A stretch of 64,000 nucleotides of DNA from Streptomyces plumbidurans (GTDB lineage: Bacteria > Actinomycetota > Actinomycetes > Streptomycetales > Streptomycetaceae). This document shows, piece by piece, positions 19,072-28,022 of the stretch (position 1 is the stretch's first letter; the number at the start of each line of letters is the position of its first letter). The position numbers and the translations under genes were made by a program. Location: NCBI RefSeq assembly GCF_019857225.1, contig NZ_JAFJSY010000009.1, positions 62,001-126,000 of the forward strand, written 5' to 3'. The notes beneath the pieces are model-generated. The model worked only from the letters and a program-made list of their open reading frames with translations, did no database searches and had not been told where the DNA came from.

Positions 19072-20064
19072 ATGGAGTACACGCAACTGGGACGCACGGG
19101 ACTCAAGGTCGGCCGGCTGGTTCTCGGCACGATGAACTTCGGGCCGCAGACGAACGAGACCGACAGCCACGCGATCATGGACGCGGCGTTGGACGCCGGT
19201 ATCAACCTCTTCGACACCGCGAACGTGTACGGCTGGGGCGAGAACAAGGGCCGTACCGAAGAAATCATCGGGAACTGGTTCGCCAAGGGCGGTGACCGGC
19301 GCGACAAGGTCGTGCTCGCCACCAAGGTCTACGGCAACATGGGCGCCGACGGCGCGGCCTGGCCCAACCACGACAAGCTCTCCGCGCTGAACATCCGGCG
19401 CGCGGTCGACGCCAGCCTCAAGCGGCTGCAGACCGACCACATCGACGTCTACCAGTTCCACCACGTCGACCGCAGCACTCCCTTCGAGGAGATCTGGCAG
19501 GCCATCGACGTACTGGTGCAGCAGGGCAAGATCCTCTACGTCGGGTCGTCCAACTTCCCCGGCTACAAGATCGCCCAGGCCAACGAGATCGCCGCCCGCC
19601 GCGGCGGCACCATCGGCCTCGTCAGCGAGCAGTGCCTCTACAACCTCGCCGAGCGCCGCGCCGAGATGGAGGTCATCCCGGCCGCGCAGGAGTACGGGCT
19701 CGGGGTCATCCCCTGGTCGCCGCTGCACGGCGGGCTGCTGGGCGGTGTGATCAAGAAGGAGGTCGAGGGCGGGCGCCGGGCGAGCGGCCGGGCCGCGGAC
19801 GCCCTCGCCAACACCACCATCCGCGCCCAGATCCAGGCGTACGAGGACCTGCTCGACAAGCACGGGATCGAGCCCGGTGAGGCCGCTCTGGCCTGGCTGC
19901 TGACCCGGCCGGGGGTGACCGGCCCGATCGTCGGCCCGCGCACCGCCGAGCAGCTCGACTCCGCCCTGCGCGCGGTCGAGCTGGAGCTGAGCGAGGAGCT
20001 GCTGTCCGGTCTGGAGGAGATCTTTCCGGGCCCGGGCCCGTCTCCGGAGGCCTTCGCCTGGTAG
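19072..20064 (+). CDS. Aldo/keto reductase
   Basis: A 330-residue NAD(P)H-dependent aldo/keto reductase. The catalytic tetrad is visible: Asp and Tyr in LFDTANVYGWGENKG, Lys in VLATKVYG and His in YQFHHVDRS. The cofactor-binding C-terminal part reads WLLTRPGVTGPIVGPRTAEQL. The family reduces aldehydes and ketones in the cytoplasm; the physiological substrate is unknown. ATG 19072 gives the standard start YTQLGRTGLKVGRL. The upstream sequence holds a MerR-like dyad. It is transcribed in the same direction as Uma2 copy 1, 54 nt downstream. Confidence 0.92.
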   Translation: MEYTQLGRTGLKVGRLVLGTMNFGPQTNETDSHAIMDAALDAGINLFDTANVYGWGENKGRTEEIIGNWFAKGGDRRDKVVLATKVYGNMGADGAAWPNHDKLSALNIRRAVDASLKRLQTDHIDVYQFHHVDRSTPFEEIWQAIDVLVQQGKILYVGSSNFPGYKIAQANEIAARRGGTIGLVSEQCLYNLAERRAEMEVIPAAQEYGLGVIPWSPLHGGLLGGVIKKEVEGGRRASGRAADALANTTIRAQIQAYEDLLDKHGIEPGEAALAWLLTRPGVTGPIVGPRTAEQLDSALRAVELELSEELLSGLEEIFPGPGPSPEAFAW

Positions 20065-20096
20065 ACCGGGCGGACGCGCGGCGCGGCGGCGGCCGG

Positions 20097-20186
20097 CTAC
20101 TTTCCCGTCGCCGCCGCGTACGCCACCACGGCGAACAACAGCACCAGCACTACGGCCATGATCCGGTTCCGGGTCTTCGGGTCCAC
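20097..20186 (-). CDS. Tiny single-span membrane protein
   Basis: A 29-codon frame from GTG 20186: a basic head VDPKTRNRI, one hydrophobic helix (MAVVLVLLFAVVAYAAA) and a short TGK tail. Third codon positions are G/C-rich and the frame follows the RNA ligase gene by 10 nt, in the same direction. Small proteins of this form are conserved in streptomycetes as far as I recall, but I cannot name a function. Too short to be certain. Confidence 0.5.
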   Translation of the reverse strand: MDPKTRNRIMAVVLVLLFAVVAYAAATGK

Positions 20187-20196
20187 GTGGTCGAGC

Positions 20197-20769
20197 CTAA
20201 CCGGCCCCGCCGAGCGCCCAGCGGGCGACCGCCTCGTAGCGCGGCTGCTCCCCCGCGACACCCGACGTCGGCAGGTTGCTGCGTACGAGCGCCAGCTCGG
20301 CCACCGTCCAGGTGCGGCCGGTGAAGTCCTCCAGCGCGGACACGTACGGCCGCACGTCCACCGCGTCGCGGCTGCGGGCCAGCGTGAGATGCGCCTTGAA
20401 GCGCCGGTGCTCGCCCATCGGCACGCCCGCCTTGCGCCCGGCCGCCTCCGCCCGCTCGGCGAGCAGCCGCAGCGTCCGCAGCTCGCCCTGCGCCCCCGCC
20501 CACAGCGCCCGCCCGCGCCCGAACTGCCCCGCACCGCGCACGGCGAGCGCGAACGGCTCGGTACGCCGCGCGGCCCGCTCCAGCCGCGCCGACAGCTCCG
20601 GTACGACGTCGTCGTCGACCTCCCCGTAGAACGCGAGCGTGAAGTGCCACCCGGCCCGCCCGGTCCAGCGCATCCGATCCGCCCCGGGCAGCCCGCGCAA
20701 CCGGTCCACTTCCCCGGCAAGTTCACGCACCACGTCATCGGGCGGCAGCACGGCCGCGAAAAGTCTCAT
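20197..20769 (-). CDS. thpR: RNA 2',3'-cyclic phosphodiesterase (2'-5' RNA ligase-like)
   Basis: A 190-residue member of the 2H phosphoesterase superfamily. Both HxTx motifs are present: HFTLAF (about residue 42) and HLTLAR (about residue 128). Family members open 2',3'-cyclic phosphates on RNA ends and can ligate tRNA halves with a 2'-5' bond in vitro; the in vivo role in bacteria is unclear. ATG 20769 begins MRLFAAVLPPDDV, the normal family start. Downstream, 10 nt away, is the 29-codon membrane protein frame. Confidence 0.9.
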   Translation of the reverse strand: MRLFAAVLPPDDVVRELAGEVDRLRGLPGADRMRWTGRAGWHFTLAFYGEVDDDVVPELSARLERAARRTEPFALAVRGAGQFGRGRALWAGAQGELRTLRLLAERAEAAGRKAGVPMGEHRRFKAHLTLARSRDAVDVRPYVSALEDFTGRTWTVAELALVRSNLPTSGVAGEQPRYEAVARWALGGAG

Positions 20770-20813
20770 GGCTCCACAGTCTCGCCCCCGGACGCATGTT
20801 CGCCCGCCCGTGC

Positions 20814-20885
20814 CCTGGTCACCGTGCGTATCGTTGTACTGCGCGGCTGCACCTGTCCGTGGTGCGGCCGGGGAGGAGCGCCACG
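20814..20885 (+). repeat. Conserved 72-bp leader of second Uma2 gene
   Basis: An ungapped counterpart of 18358-18429, ending at the ATG of the second Uma2 gene. The GGAGG in GGGGAGGAGCG is a better ribosome-binding site than in copy 1. The match ends abruptly at the 5' side (CCTGGTCACC), which marks the edge of the duplicated module. Confidence 0.7.
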
Positions 20886-21473
20886 ATGTCCGTCCTTGAC
20901 GACAGGATCGAGATGGCCGAGGAGTGCGACGAACTGACGCTGGACGTCCTGTTCGAGTGGCTCGAGAAATTGCCCATCCCCGAGGGTACGAAGATCGAGA
21001 TCGTCGGGGGGAACATCTTCATGTCGCCGCAGCGCCAGAGCCACTGGGAGATCATCGTCGCCTTCGTCGAGCAGTTGCTCGGCAAGTACTCCCGCAAGCG
21101 CCTGGCATCGGACGTCCGGATCGACTTCCCCGGCCATCTGAACGGCTTCGCCTGCGACCTCGCGGCGATGGCCGAAAGGTCGGTCAAGGACAGCAAGGGC
21201 CGCTGGCGCTATCAGGACATCGAATTCGTGACCGAGGTCATTTCAAGGGACACGGCGGACAACGACTACGGCCCGAAGAAGGACGTCTACGCAGCGGCCG
21301 GTGTACCGGTCTACTTGATCGTGGACCCGTACACCGGCGAGTGGCACCTGCACACCCTCCCGAAGGACGGCAAGTACCACAGCGAGGTCCGCTTCCCCTT
21401 CGGCGAGGACATCGACCTGACCGGCACCCCGGTCGGCCTCGTCCTCCACACCGACGACTTCCCCCGCGACTGA
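20886..21473 (+). CDS. Uma2-family (DUF820) PD-(D/E)XK nuclease-like protein, copy 2
   Basis: A 195-residue paralogue of the protein at 18430, of identical length. Shared core: KIEIVGGNIFMSPQ, SDVRIDFPGH, FACDLAAMAE, IEFVTEVISRDTADNDYGPK and YLIVDP. In the position of CPDVAVL the copy reads ACDLAAM, so the first acidic residue is kept but the PD dipeptide is lost. A nuclease fold is predicted and activity is unproven. The two genes look like a local duplication that included the promoter. It converges on the MFS gene with a 25-nt gap. Confidence 0.85.
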   Translation: MSVLDDRIEMAEECDELTLDVLFEWLEKLPIPEGTKIEIVGGNIFMSPQRQSHWEIIVAFVEQLLGKYSRKRLASDVRIDFPGHLNGFACDLAAMAERSVKDSKGRWRYQDIEFVTEVISRDTADNDYGPKKDVYAAAGVPVYLIVDPYTGEWHLHTLPKDGKYHSEVRFPFGEDIDLTGTPVGLVLHTDDFPRD

Positions 21474-21498
21474 GCGCGACGCGGCCGGCCCCGGTCGG

Positions 21499-22857
21499 TC
21501 ACGCCGCCGGTGCCAGCTGCTCCTGCGTCTCCCGCGGGACGAAGCGGACGTGGGGGTGGCCGTGGTTCCAGCCGACCGAGAGGCGCAGGTTGCCGACGCG
21601 GGCCAGGACCAGGGCGACCACGACCGCGGCGGCCAGGGAGATCGCGCCGCCCACGGCAAGGCCCGCGCGGACGCCGTACGCGTCCGTGATCCATCCGGCG
21701 ATCGGCGCGCCGATCGGCGTACCGCCCATGAACACCATCATGTAGAGGGACAGCACGCGGCCGCGCATGGCCGGGTCGGTGCTCATCTGGACGCTGGTGT
21801 TGGCGGTGACGTTGACCGTCATGCCGAACATGCCGATCGGCGTCATGATCAGGGCGAACAGCCACAGCGACGGCGCCATGGCCGCGACCAGCTCAAGGCC
21901 GCCGAACGCCACCGCCGCCGCGATCATCACCCGCATCCGGGCCGTGCCGCGGCGGGCCGCGAGCAGGGCGCCCGCCAGCGAGCCGACCGCCATCAGCGTG
22001 TTGAAGAGGCTGTAGGACCCGGCGCCGGCATGGAAGACGTCGTCGGCGAAGGCGGAGAGATACACCGGGAAGTTGAAGCCGAAGGTCCCGATGAAACCGA
22101 CCAGCACGATGGTCCAGATCAGATCGGAGCGCCCGGCGACATACCGCAGGCCCTCCCGAAGCTGGCCCTTGCCGCGCGGCCTGCGCTCGACGACATGCAG
22201 CTCACGTGAGCGCATCAGCATCAGTCCGCCGATGGTGGCGACGAAGGACAGGCCGTTGAAGAGGAACGCCCAGCCCGTGCCCACACCGGTGATCATCAGG
22301 CCCGCGACGGCGGGGCCGATCAGCCGTGCGGACTGGAAGTTGGCGGAGTTCAGGCTCACCGCGTTCTGCAGCTGGTCCGGGCCGACCATCTCGGAGACGA
22401 AGGACTGCCGGGCCGGGTTGTCCACGACCGTGGCGAGGCCGACGGCGAAGGCGGCGAGGTAGACATGCCAGACCTGGACCTGTCCGGTCAGCGTCAGCAG
22501 CGCGAGCGCGACCGCGGTCAGGCCCATCGCGGCCTGCGTGAACAGCAGCGCCCGGCGCTTGGGCAGCCGGTCTACGAGGACACCGCCGTAGAGACCGAAG
22601 AGCAGCATCGGCAGGAACTGCAGTGCCGTCGTGAAGCCGACGGCGGTGGCGGAGCCGGTGAGGCTGAGCACCAGCCAGTCCTGGGCGATGCGCTGCATCC
22701 AGGTGCCGATGTTGGAGACGACCTGGCCGACGAAGAAGAGCCGGTAGTTGCGGATCCTCAGCGAGGAGAACATCGAGGACTTGCGGGGAACGGCGGGAAG
22801 GTCAGGGGTAGTAGGTGTCGGTGCGGGGGCGGAGTCTGCTCCGGGTCCCGTACTCAA
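21499..22857 (-). CDS. MFS transporter, MarR-linked
   Basis: A 452-residue major facilitator with about 12 hydrophobic segments. It starts SSLRIRNYRLFFVGQVVSN after a Pro/Ala-rich leader and carries the loop-2-like motif GGVLVDRLPKRR. It resembles the DHA3-type enterobactin or multidrug exporter group common in streptomycetes. TTG 22857 is chosen because AAGGAGG lies 10 nt upstream (22867-22873). The marR gene ends 23 nt upstream, so the two form an operon in which the exporter is probably induced when MarR binds its ligand. Confidence 0.88.
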   Translation of the reverse strand: MSTGPGADSAPAPTPTTPDLPAVPRKSSMFSSLRIRNYRLFFVGQVVSNIGTWMQRIAQDWLVLSLTGSATAVGFTTALQFLPMLLFGLYGGVLVDRLPKRRALLFTQAAMGLTAVALALLTLTGQVQVWHVYLAAFAVGLATVVDNPARQSFVSEMVGPDQLQNAVSLNSANFQSARLIGPAVAGLMITGVGTGWAFLFNGLSFVATIGGLMLMRSRELHVVERRPRGKGQLREGLRYVAGRSDLIWTIVLVGFIGTFGFNFPVYLSAFADDVFHAGAGSYSLFNTLMAVGSLAGALLAARRGTARMRVMIAAAVAFGGLELVAAMAPSLWLFALIMTPIGMFGMTVNVTANTSVQMSTDPAMRGRVLSLYMMVFMGGTPIGAPIAGWITDAYGVRAGLAVGGAISLAAAVVVALVLARVGNLRLSVGWNHGHPHVRFVPRETQEQLAPAA

Positions 22858-22880
22858 AAGTGGTCGCCTCCTTGGTGTGG

Positions 22881-23318
22881 TTACAGATGTGCGAGCTTCT
22901 CCAGGACGGGGGCGGCGGCGCGCAGTTTCGCCCACTCGTCCTCGTCCAGCCCCTCGACCAGGTGCGCCAGGAAGGCGTTCCGCTTGGCGCGGCTCTCCGC
23001 GAGCATGGCCTCGGCCTGCTCGGTCTGGGTGACCACCTTCTGGCGCCGGTCCTCGGGGTGCGGCTCCAGCCGGACCAGTCCCTTCGCCTCCAGCAGCGCG
23101 ACGATGCGGGTCATCGACGGGGGCTGCACATGCTCCTTGCGGGCGAGTTCGCCCGGGGTGGCCGTGCCGAAGCGGGCCAGGGTGCCCAGCACCGACATCT
23201 CGGTGGGGCTCAGCGACTCGTCGACCCGCTGGTGCTTGAGCCGGCGGGACAGCCGCATCACGGCGGAGCGTAGGGAGTTCACGGCGGCAGCGTCGTCGCC
23301 ATGGGTGAGGTCCGACAT
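22881..23318 (-). CDS. MarR-family transcriptional regulator
   Basis: A 145-residue MarR protein: dimerisation helix LRSAVMRLSRRLKHQ, winged helix from LSPTEMSVLGTLARFG through TPGELARKEHVQPPSMTRIV, and wing HPEDRRQKVV. It very likely represses its own operon with the MFS exporter. ATG 23318 is used; ATG 23336 would add six residues (MSYSKY) and has AGAGAGGG just upstream, so the longer form is possible. A TTAGAG-N14-CTCTAA dyad overlaps this start region. Confidence 0.88.
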   Translation of the reverse strand: MSDLTHGDDAAAVNSLRSAVMRLSRRLKHQRVDESLSPTEMSVLGTLARFGTATPGELARKEHVQPPSMTRIVALLEAKGLVRLEPHPEDRRQKVVTQTEQAEAMLAESRAKRNAFLAHLVEGLDEDEWAKLRAAAPVLEKLAHL

Positions 23319-23322
23319 GTAC

Positions 23323-23348
23323 TTAGAGTAACTCATTACCCTCTCTAA
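23323..23348. promoter_or_regulatory. MarR autoregulatory operator candidate
   Basis: Inverted arms TTAGAG (23323-23328) and CTCTAA (23343-23348) lie directly upstream of the marR start in a notably AT-rich patch. The position is ideal for autorepression. Inference from symmetry and location only. Confidence 0.5.
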
Positions 23349-23470
23349 ACAAGCTGGCGCGCACGTGGATTCCCGTGACTCCGGCCACTGAAACCGCGAC
23401 TTCACCCGTACGAGTGAGTGGAGCACGGAAAACGAACGTCGAACCGAGTCCGCCAGCGACCCTCGTGTGC

Positions 23471-23653
23471 ATGGGGACCAGCGTGCTCAGCCTGCGGATA
23501 GACGGGGAGCTGCTCGACCGGCTCCGGGACCACGCCTCGAAAAGGGGAATGAGCGTCCAGGACTATGTGATCCGGACGCTCGTTCGAGACGACTTCGACG
23601 AGCGGTTCCAGTCCGCCGTCGAGGAGACGGAACGGTTCTACGGGGTCACGTGA
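23471..23653 (+). CDS. Ribbon-helix-helix (Arc/CopG-like) small protein
   Basis: A 60-residue protein from ATG 23471. The first strand VLSLRIDGELLDRLRDHA followed by GMSVQDYVIRTLVRDD is the pattern of ribbon-helix-helix DNA-binding domains such as type II antitoxins. No toxin gene follows: the frame ends 9 nt from the convergent purine permease gene. It may be an orphan antitoxin-like regulator. The upstream GGGGA-type site is weak. Confidence 0.7.
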   Translation: MGTSVLSLRIDGELLDRLRDHASKRGMSVQDYVIRTLVRDDFDERFQSAVEETERFYGVT

Positions 23654-23662
23654 GCGCCCGGC

Positions 23663-25114
23663 TCACGTGAGGCCGAGGGCCGGCATCAGGTAGTAGAAGG
23701 CGAAGACCGCCGAGACGACGTACATCGCCACCGGGATCTCCCGGGCCCGCCCGGCCACGAGCCGCAGCACCACGAAGGTGATGAAGCCCATGCCGATGCC
23801 GTTGGTGATCGAGTAGGTGAACGGCATCATCACCATCGTCACGAAGGCCGGGATCGCGATGGTGTGGTCGGCCCAGTCGATCTCCTTGACCGAGCCGGCC
23901 AGGATCAGGAAGCCCACCGCGAGCAGGGCCGGGGTGGCCGCCTGGGACGGGACCATCGTGGCGACCGGGGTCAGGAACAGCGCCACGGCGAAGAGCGCGC
24001 CGGTGACGACGTTCGCGAAGCCGGTGCGCGCACCTTCGCCGACCCCGGCCGTCGACTCCACGAAGCAGGTGGTGGCCGAGGAGGAACTGGCGCCGCCCAC
24101 GGCGACCGCGATGCCGTCCACGAACAGGACCCTGTTGATGCCGGGCATCTGACCCTGTGCGTCGGTGAGCTTGGCCTCGTCGCTGACGCCCATGATCGTG
24201 CCCATCGCGTCGAAGAAGCACGACAGCAGCACGGTGAAGACGAACAGGATGCCGGTCAGTACGCCGACATGGGAGAACCCGCCGAAGAGGCTGACGTTCC
24301 CGATCAGGCCGAAGTCCGGGTTGGCGACGGGGTTGCCGGGCCACTTGGGCGTGGTCAGGCCCCAGGACGGGACCGTGGCGACGGCGTCGATGATCATCGC
24401 GAGGACCGTCATGGCGACGATCGAGATCAGGATCGCGCCGGGGACCTTGCGGACGATCAGCGCGAGGGTGAGCAGGGCGCCCAGGATGAAGACCAGGACC
24501 GGCCAGCCGTTGAGATGCCCGTCGCCGCCCAGCTGGAGCGGCACGGTGGTCTGGGCGGCGTCCGGGATACGGGAGACGAAGCCGGAGTCCACCAGGCCGA
24601 TCAGCATGATGAACAGGCCGATCCCGATGGCGATCGCCTTGCGCAGGCCGTAGGGCACGGCGTTCATCACGCGCTCGCGCAGTCCGGTGGCCACCAGCAG
24701 CATCACGACGAGGCCGGCCAGGACGACCATGCCCATCGCGTCCGGCCAGGACATCCGGGGCGCGAGCTGCAGCGCGACCACCGAGTTCACCCCGAGCCCG
24801 GCGGCCAGCGCGATCGGCACATTGCCGACGACGCCCATGAGCAGCGTGGTGAAGGCGGCCGTCACCGCGGTCGCGGTCACCAGCTGGCCGTTGTCCAGAT
24901 GATGCCCGTACATGTCCTTCGCGCTGCCCAGGATGATCGGGTTCAGCACGATGATGTAGGCCATCGCGAAGAAGGTGGCGAAACCGCCGCGGACCTCGCG
25001 GGACAGTGTGCTGCCCCGCTCGGAGATCTTGAAGTAGCGGTCGAGTACGCCGTGTGCGGGCGCCTGCCCCGGCTGTCCGGGAGCGGGGACCTTGGCGGGA
25101 GCCGAGGTGGGCAT
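23663..25114 (-). CDS. NCS2-family purine permease (AzgA type)
   Basis: A 483-residue inner-membrane transporter with about 12-14 helices. AzgA-type hallmarks are REVRGGFATFFAMAYIIVLNP, AAGLGVNSVVAL and the central TCFVESTAGVGEGARTGFANV. It probably imports hypoxanthine, guanine or adenine with protons. ATG 25114 is preceded by GAGGA-type sequence and an intergenic region with AT-rich promoter elements. The 3' end converges on the small RHH gene. Confidence 0.92.
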   Translation of the reverse strand: MPTSAPAKVPAPGQPGQAPAHGVLDRYFKISERGSTLSREVRGGFATFFAMAYIIVLNPIILGSAKDMYGHHLDNGQLVTATAVTAAFTTLLMGVVGNVPIALAAGLGVNSVVALQLAPRMSWPDAMGMVVLAGLVVMLLVATGLRERVMNAVPYGLRKAIAIGIGLFIMLIGLVDSGFVSRIPDAAQTTVPLQLGGDGHLNGWPVLVFILGALLTLALIVRKVPGAILISIVAMTVLAMIIDAVATVPSWGLTTPKWPGNPVANPDFGLIGNVSLFGGFSHVGVLTGILFVFTVLLSCFFDAMGTIMGVSDEAKLTDAQGQMPGINRVLFVDGIAVAVGGASSSSATTCFVESTAGVGEGARTGFANVVTGALFAVALFLTPVATMVPSQAATPALLAVGFLILAGSVKEIDWADHTIAIPAFVTMVMMPFTYSITNGIGMGFITFVVLRLVAGRAREIPVAMYVVSAVFAFYYLMPALGLT

Positions 25115-25233
25115 TGGATGTTCCTACGAGGAGATTCAGACAGGGTCAGACGCAAACGGTTTCAGTATGAACATATGAGTCTCATGGACGCTATCTCCGC
25201 GCGTAGACCTGATCACCTCGTAAGCTGTCCCCC

Positions 25234-25512
25234 ATGGCGAAGTGGACACCGAAGCACGAGGCACCGGAGCCCCTCGAAGGGCCCGTCGTCGCCACCATCA
25301 CCGGCGGCACGATCGTCTGGTTCGTCCTCTTCCTGGTGCAGCTGCCGTTCTACGGCTGGTTCGACGACCACGGGCACACCTGGTGGCTGTGGACCTGCCT
25401 GGCCGGCGGCGTGCTGGGGCTGTACGGCGTCTGGTTCGTCAGGAAGCGGGACGCGGCGATCAAGCGGGACGCGGCACTGAGGTCGGGGGCAGCGTCGGGG
25501 TCGGCCGAGTAG
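25234..25512 (+). CDS. DUF2530 membrane protein
   Basis: A 92-residue protein with two transmembrane helices (IVWFVLFLVQLPFYGWF and WWLWTCLAGGVLGLYGVWFV) and a basic tail KRDAAIKRDAAL. This is the actinobacterial DUF2530 family, of unknown function. ATG 25234 is the family start (MAKWTPKHEAP). It stands between the divergent permease gene and the P-type ATPase. Confidence 0.82.
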   Translation: MAKWTPKHEAPEPLEGPVVATITGGTIVWFVLFLVQLPFYGWFDDHGHTWWLWTCLAGGVLGLYGVWFVRKRDAAIKRDAALRSGAASGSAE

Positions 25513-25607
25513 CCCGTACTACCACCGCACGACAGGGCTCCTCCGCAGGTCGGATCTTCCGGGCACTCGGCGGGTGAAGCCGCAAATCCGCACGTACCGT
25601 CGAATGC

Positions 25608-28001
25608 ATGACGCACATCGACGCGGGCGCCGAGCTCGACCCTGTGCACCCCGTACCCCTCCCGGTCCCGGCGCGCGGACTGACCGCGGCCGAGGTCGCC
25701 GAACGGGTCGCGCGCGGCCAGGTCAACGACGTTCCGGTGCGCAGCAGCCGGTCGATGGGCGAGATCGTCCGGGCGAACGTCCTCACCCGGTTCAACGCGA
25801 TCATCGGTCTGCTGTGGCTGATCATGCTCTTCGTCGCGCCGTTCCAGGACAGCCTCTTCGGCTACGTCATCCTCGCCAACACCGGCATCGGCATCATCCA
25901 GGAGTGGCGGGCGAAGAAGACCCTGGACTCCCTTGCCGTGATCGGGGAGGCGCGGCCCACCGTGCGGCGCGACGGGGTGGCCGCCGAGGTCGGCACCGCG
26001 CAGATCGTGCTGGACGATCTGATCGAGATCGGGCCCGGCGACAAGGCCGTGGTCGACGGCGTGTGCGTCGAGACCGACGGGCTGGAGATCGACGAGTCGC
26101 TGCTCACCGGCGAGGCCGATCCGGTCGTCAAACGGCCCGGCGACCCCGTCATGTCGGGCAGCTTCGTCGTCGCGGGCGGCGGCGCCTTCAAGGCCACCCG
26201 GGTGGGCCGCGAGGCCTACGCCGCCCAACTGGCCGAGGAGGCATCCCGCTTCACCCTCGTCCACTCCGAGCTGCGCTCCGGCATCTCGACCATCCTCAAG
26301 TACGTGACCTGGATGATGGTCCCGACCGCGATCGGCCTGGTCATCAGCCAACTGGTCGTCAAGGAGCACGGGTTCAAGGACTCGGTCGCGCGCACGGTCG
26401 GCGGGATCGTGCCGATGGTCCCCGAGGGGCTGGTGCTGCTGACGTCGGTCGCCTTCGCGATAGGCGTGATCCGGCTCGGCCGCAAACAGTGCCTGGTGCA
26501 GGAACTCCCCGCCATCGAGGGCCTCGCCCGCATCGACACCGTCTGCCTGGACAAGACCGGCACCCTCACCGAGGGCGGCATGGACGTCACCGAGCTCAGG
26601 CCGCTGCAGGGCGCCGACGAGTCGTACGTACGCAAGGTCCTCGGCGCCCTCGGCGAGTCCGACCCGCGGCCCAACGCCTCGCTCCAGGCGATCATCGACG
26701 CCTACCCGGACGTCGAGGACTGGCGCTGCACCGAGTCGCTGCCCTTCTCCTCGGCGCGCAAGTACAGCGGCGCCACCCTCAGCGAGGGCGACGGCGAGTC
26801 CGGCACCTGGCTGCTGGGGGCGCCCGATGTGCTGCTGGCCGAGGACGACCCGGCCGTCACGGAGACCGCGCGCCTGAACGAACAGGGCCTGCGCGTGCTG
26901 CTGCTCGCCCGCGCCCAGCGCGACCTCGACGACCCCGAGCCCACCCGCGGCGCCCGGCCCACGGCGCTCGTCGTCCTCGAACAGCGGCTGCGGCCCGACG
27001 CCGCCGACACCCTGCGCTACTTCGCCGAGCAGGACGTGAGCGCCAAGGTCATCTCCGGCGACAACGCGGTGTCCGTGGGCGCGGTGGCCGCGAAGCTGGG
27101 CCTGACCGGCACGACCATCGACGCCCGCCGGCTTCCCGAGGAGCCCGACCCGATGGCGCGGGCGCTGGAGGAGGGCACGGTGTTCGGGCGGGTGACCCCA
27201 CAGCAGAAGCGGGACATGGTGGGCGCGCTGCAGTCGCGCGGGCACACGGTCGCGATGACCGGTGACGGGGTCAACGACGTCCTCGCCCTCAAGGACGCCG
27301 ACATCGGCGTGTCCATGGGCTCGGGCTCGGAGGCCACCCGGGCGGTCGCGCAGATCGTGCTGCTCGACAACAGCTTCGCGACCCTGCCCTCGGTGGTCGC
27401 GGAGGGCCGGCGGGTCATCGGCAACATCACCCGCGTCGCCACCCTGTTCCTGGTGAAGACGGTCTACTCGGTGCTGATGGCGCTGCTGGTGGTGTGCTGG
27501 CAGGTGGAGTACCCGTTCCTGCCCCGCCACCTGACGCTGCTGTCGACCCTGACGATCGGCGTCCCGGCCTTCTTCCTCGCCCTGGCCCCCAACAACGAAC
27601 GGGCCAGGCCCCACTTCGTACGGCAGGTCATGCGGTACGCGATCCCGGGCGGAGTGGTGGCCGGTACGGCGACCTTCGTGACGTATCTGATCGCCCGTCA
27701 CCACTACAGCGGACCGGGCCAGCTGGACGCGGAGACCAGCGCGGCGACCCTGACGCTGTTCCTGATCTCGATGTGGGTCCTGGCGATCGTCGCCCGCCCC
27801 TACACCTGGTGGCGGCTCGCCCTCGTCGCCGCGATGGGCGTGGCGTTCCTGTTCGTGCTGGCCGTGCCGTGGCTCCAGCACTTCTTCGCCCTGAAGCTGG
27901 TCGGCGTCACGATGCCGTGGCTCGCGGTCGGCATCGCGGCGGTGGCGGCGGCCGTCCTGGAAGTCCTGTGGAGACTGGTCGACCGCCGCTTTCCCGCCTG
28001 A
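25608..28001 (+). CDS. Cation-transporting P-type ATPase (HAD-IC)
   Basis: A 797-residue P-type ATPase. Phosphorylation motif VCLDKTGTLTEGGMD has the catalytic Asp; the actuator loop reads ESLLTGEADPV; the hinge GDGVNDVLALKDADIGVSMG is intact; and M4 carries PMVPEGLVLL. About ten membrane helices are seen, four of them after the ATPase core. It belongs to the Ca/Mg-like cation group, but the ion cannot be assigned. It lacks heavy-metal-binding N-terminal motifs. ATG 25608 is only a few bases from AT-poor sequence with no clear RBS. The gene is monocistronic. Confidence 0.9.
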   Translation: MTHIDAGAELDPVHPVPLPVPARGLTAAEVAERVARGQVNDVPVRSSRSMGEIVRANVLTRFNAIIGLLWLIMLFVAPFQDSLFGYVILANTGIGIIQEWRAKKTLDSLAVIGEARPTVRRDGVAAEVGTAQIVLDDLIEIGPGDKAVVDGVCVETDGLEIDESLLTGEADPVVKRPGDPVMSGSFVVAGGGAFKATRVGREAYAAQLAEEASRFTLVHSELRSGISTILKYVTWMMVPTAIGLVISQLVVKEHGFKDSVARTVGGIVPMVPEGLVLLTSVAFAIGVIRLGRKQCLVQELPAIEGLARIDTVCLDKTGTLTEGGMDVTELRPLQGADESYVRKVLGALGESDPRPNASLQAIIDAYPDVEDWRCTESLPFSSARKYSGATLSEGDGESGTWLLGAPDVLLAEDDPAVTETARLNEQGLRVLLLARAQRDLDDPEPTRGARPTALVVLEQRLRPDAADTLRYFAEQDVSAKVISGDNAVSVGAVAAKLGLTGTTIDARRLPEEPDPMARALEEGTVFGRVTPQQKRDMVGALQSRGHTVAMTGDGVNDVLALKDADIGVSMGSGSEATRAVAQIVLLDNSFATLPSVVAEGRRVIGNITRVATLFLVKTVYSVLMALLVVCWQVEYPFLPRHLTLLSTLTIGVPAFFLALAPNNERARPHFVRQVMRYAIPGGVVAGTATFVTYLIARHHYSGPGQLDAETSAATLTLFLISMWVLAIVARPYTWWRLALVAAMGVAFLFVLAVPWLQHFFALKLVGVTMPWLAVGIAAVAAAVLEVLWRLVDRRFPA

Positions 28002-28016
28002 CTCCCCTTCGGGGAG
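28002..28016. terminator. Small hairpin between convergent genes
   Basis: CTCCCC (28002-28007) pairs with GGGGAG (28011-28016) over a TTC loop, right after the ATPase stop and 6 bp before the end of the convergent secreted-protein gene. It may serve both genes. Confidence 0.5.
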
Positions 28017-28022
28017 CGGGGT

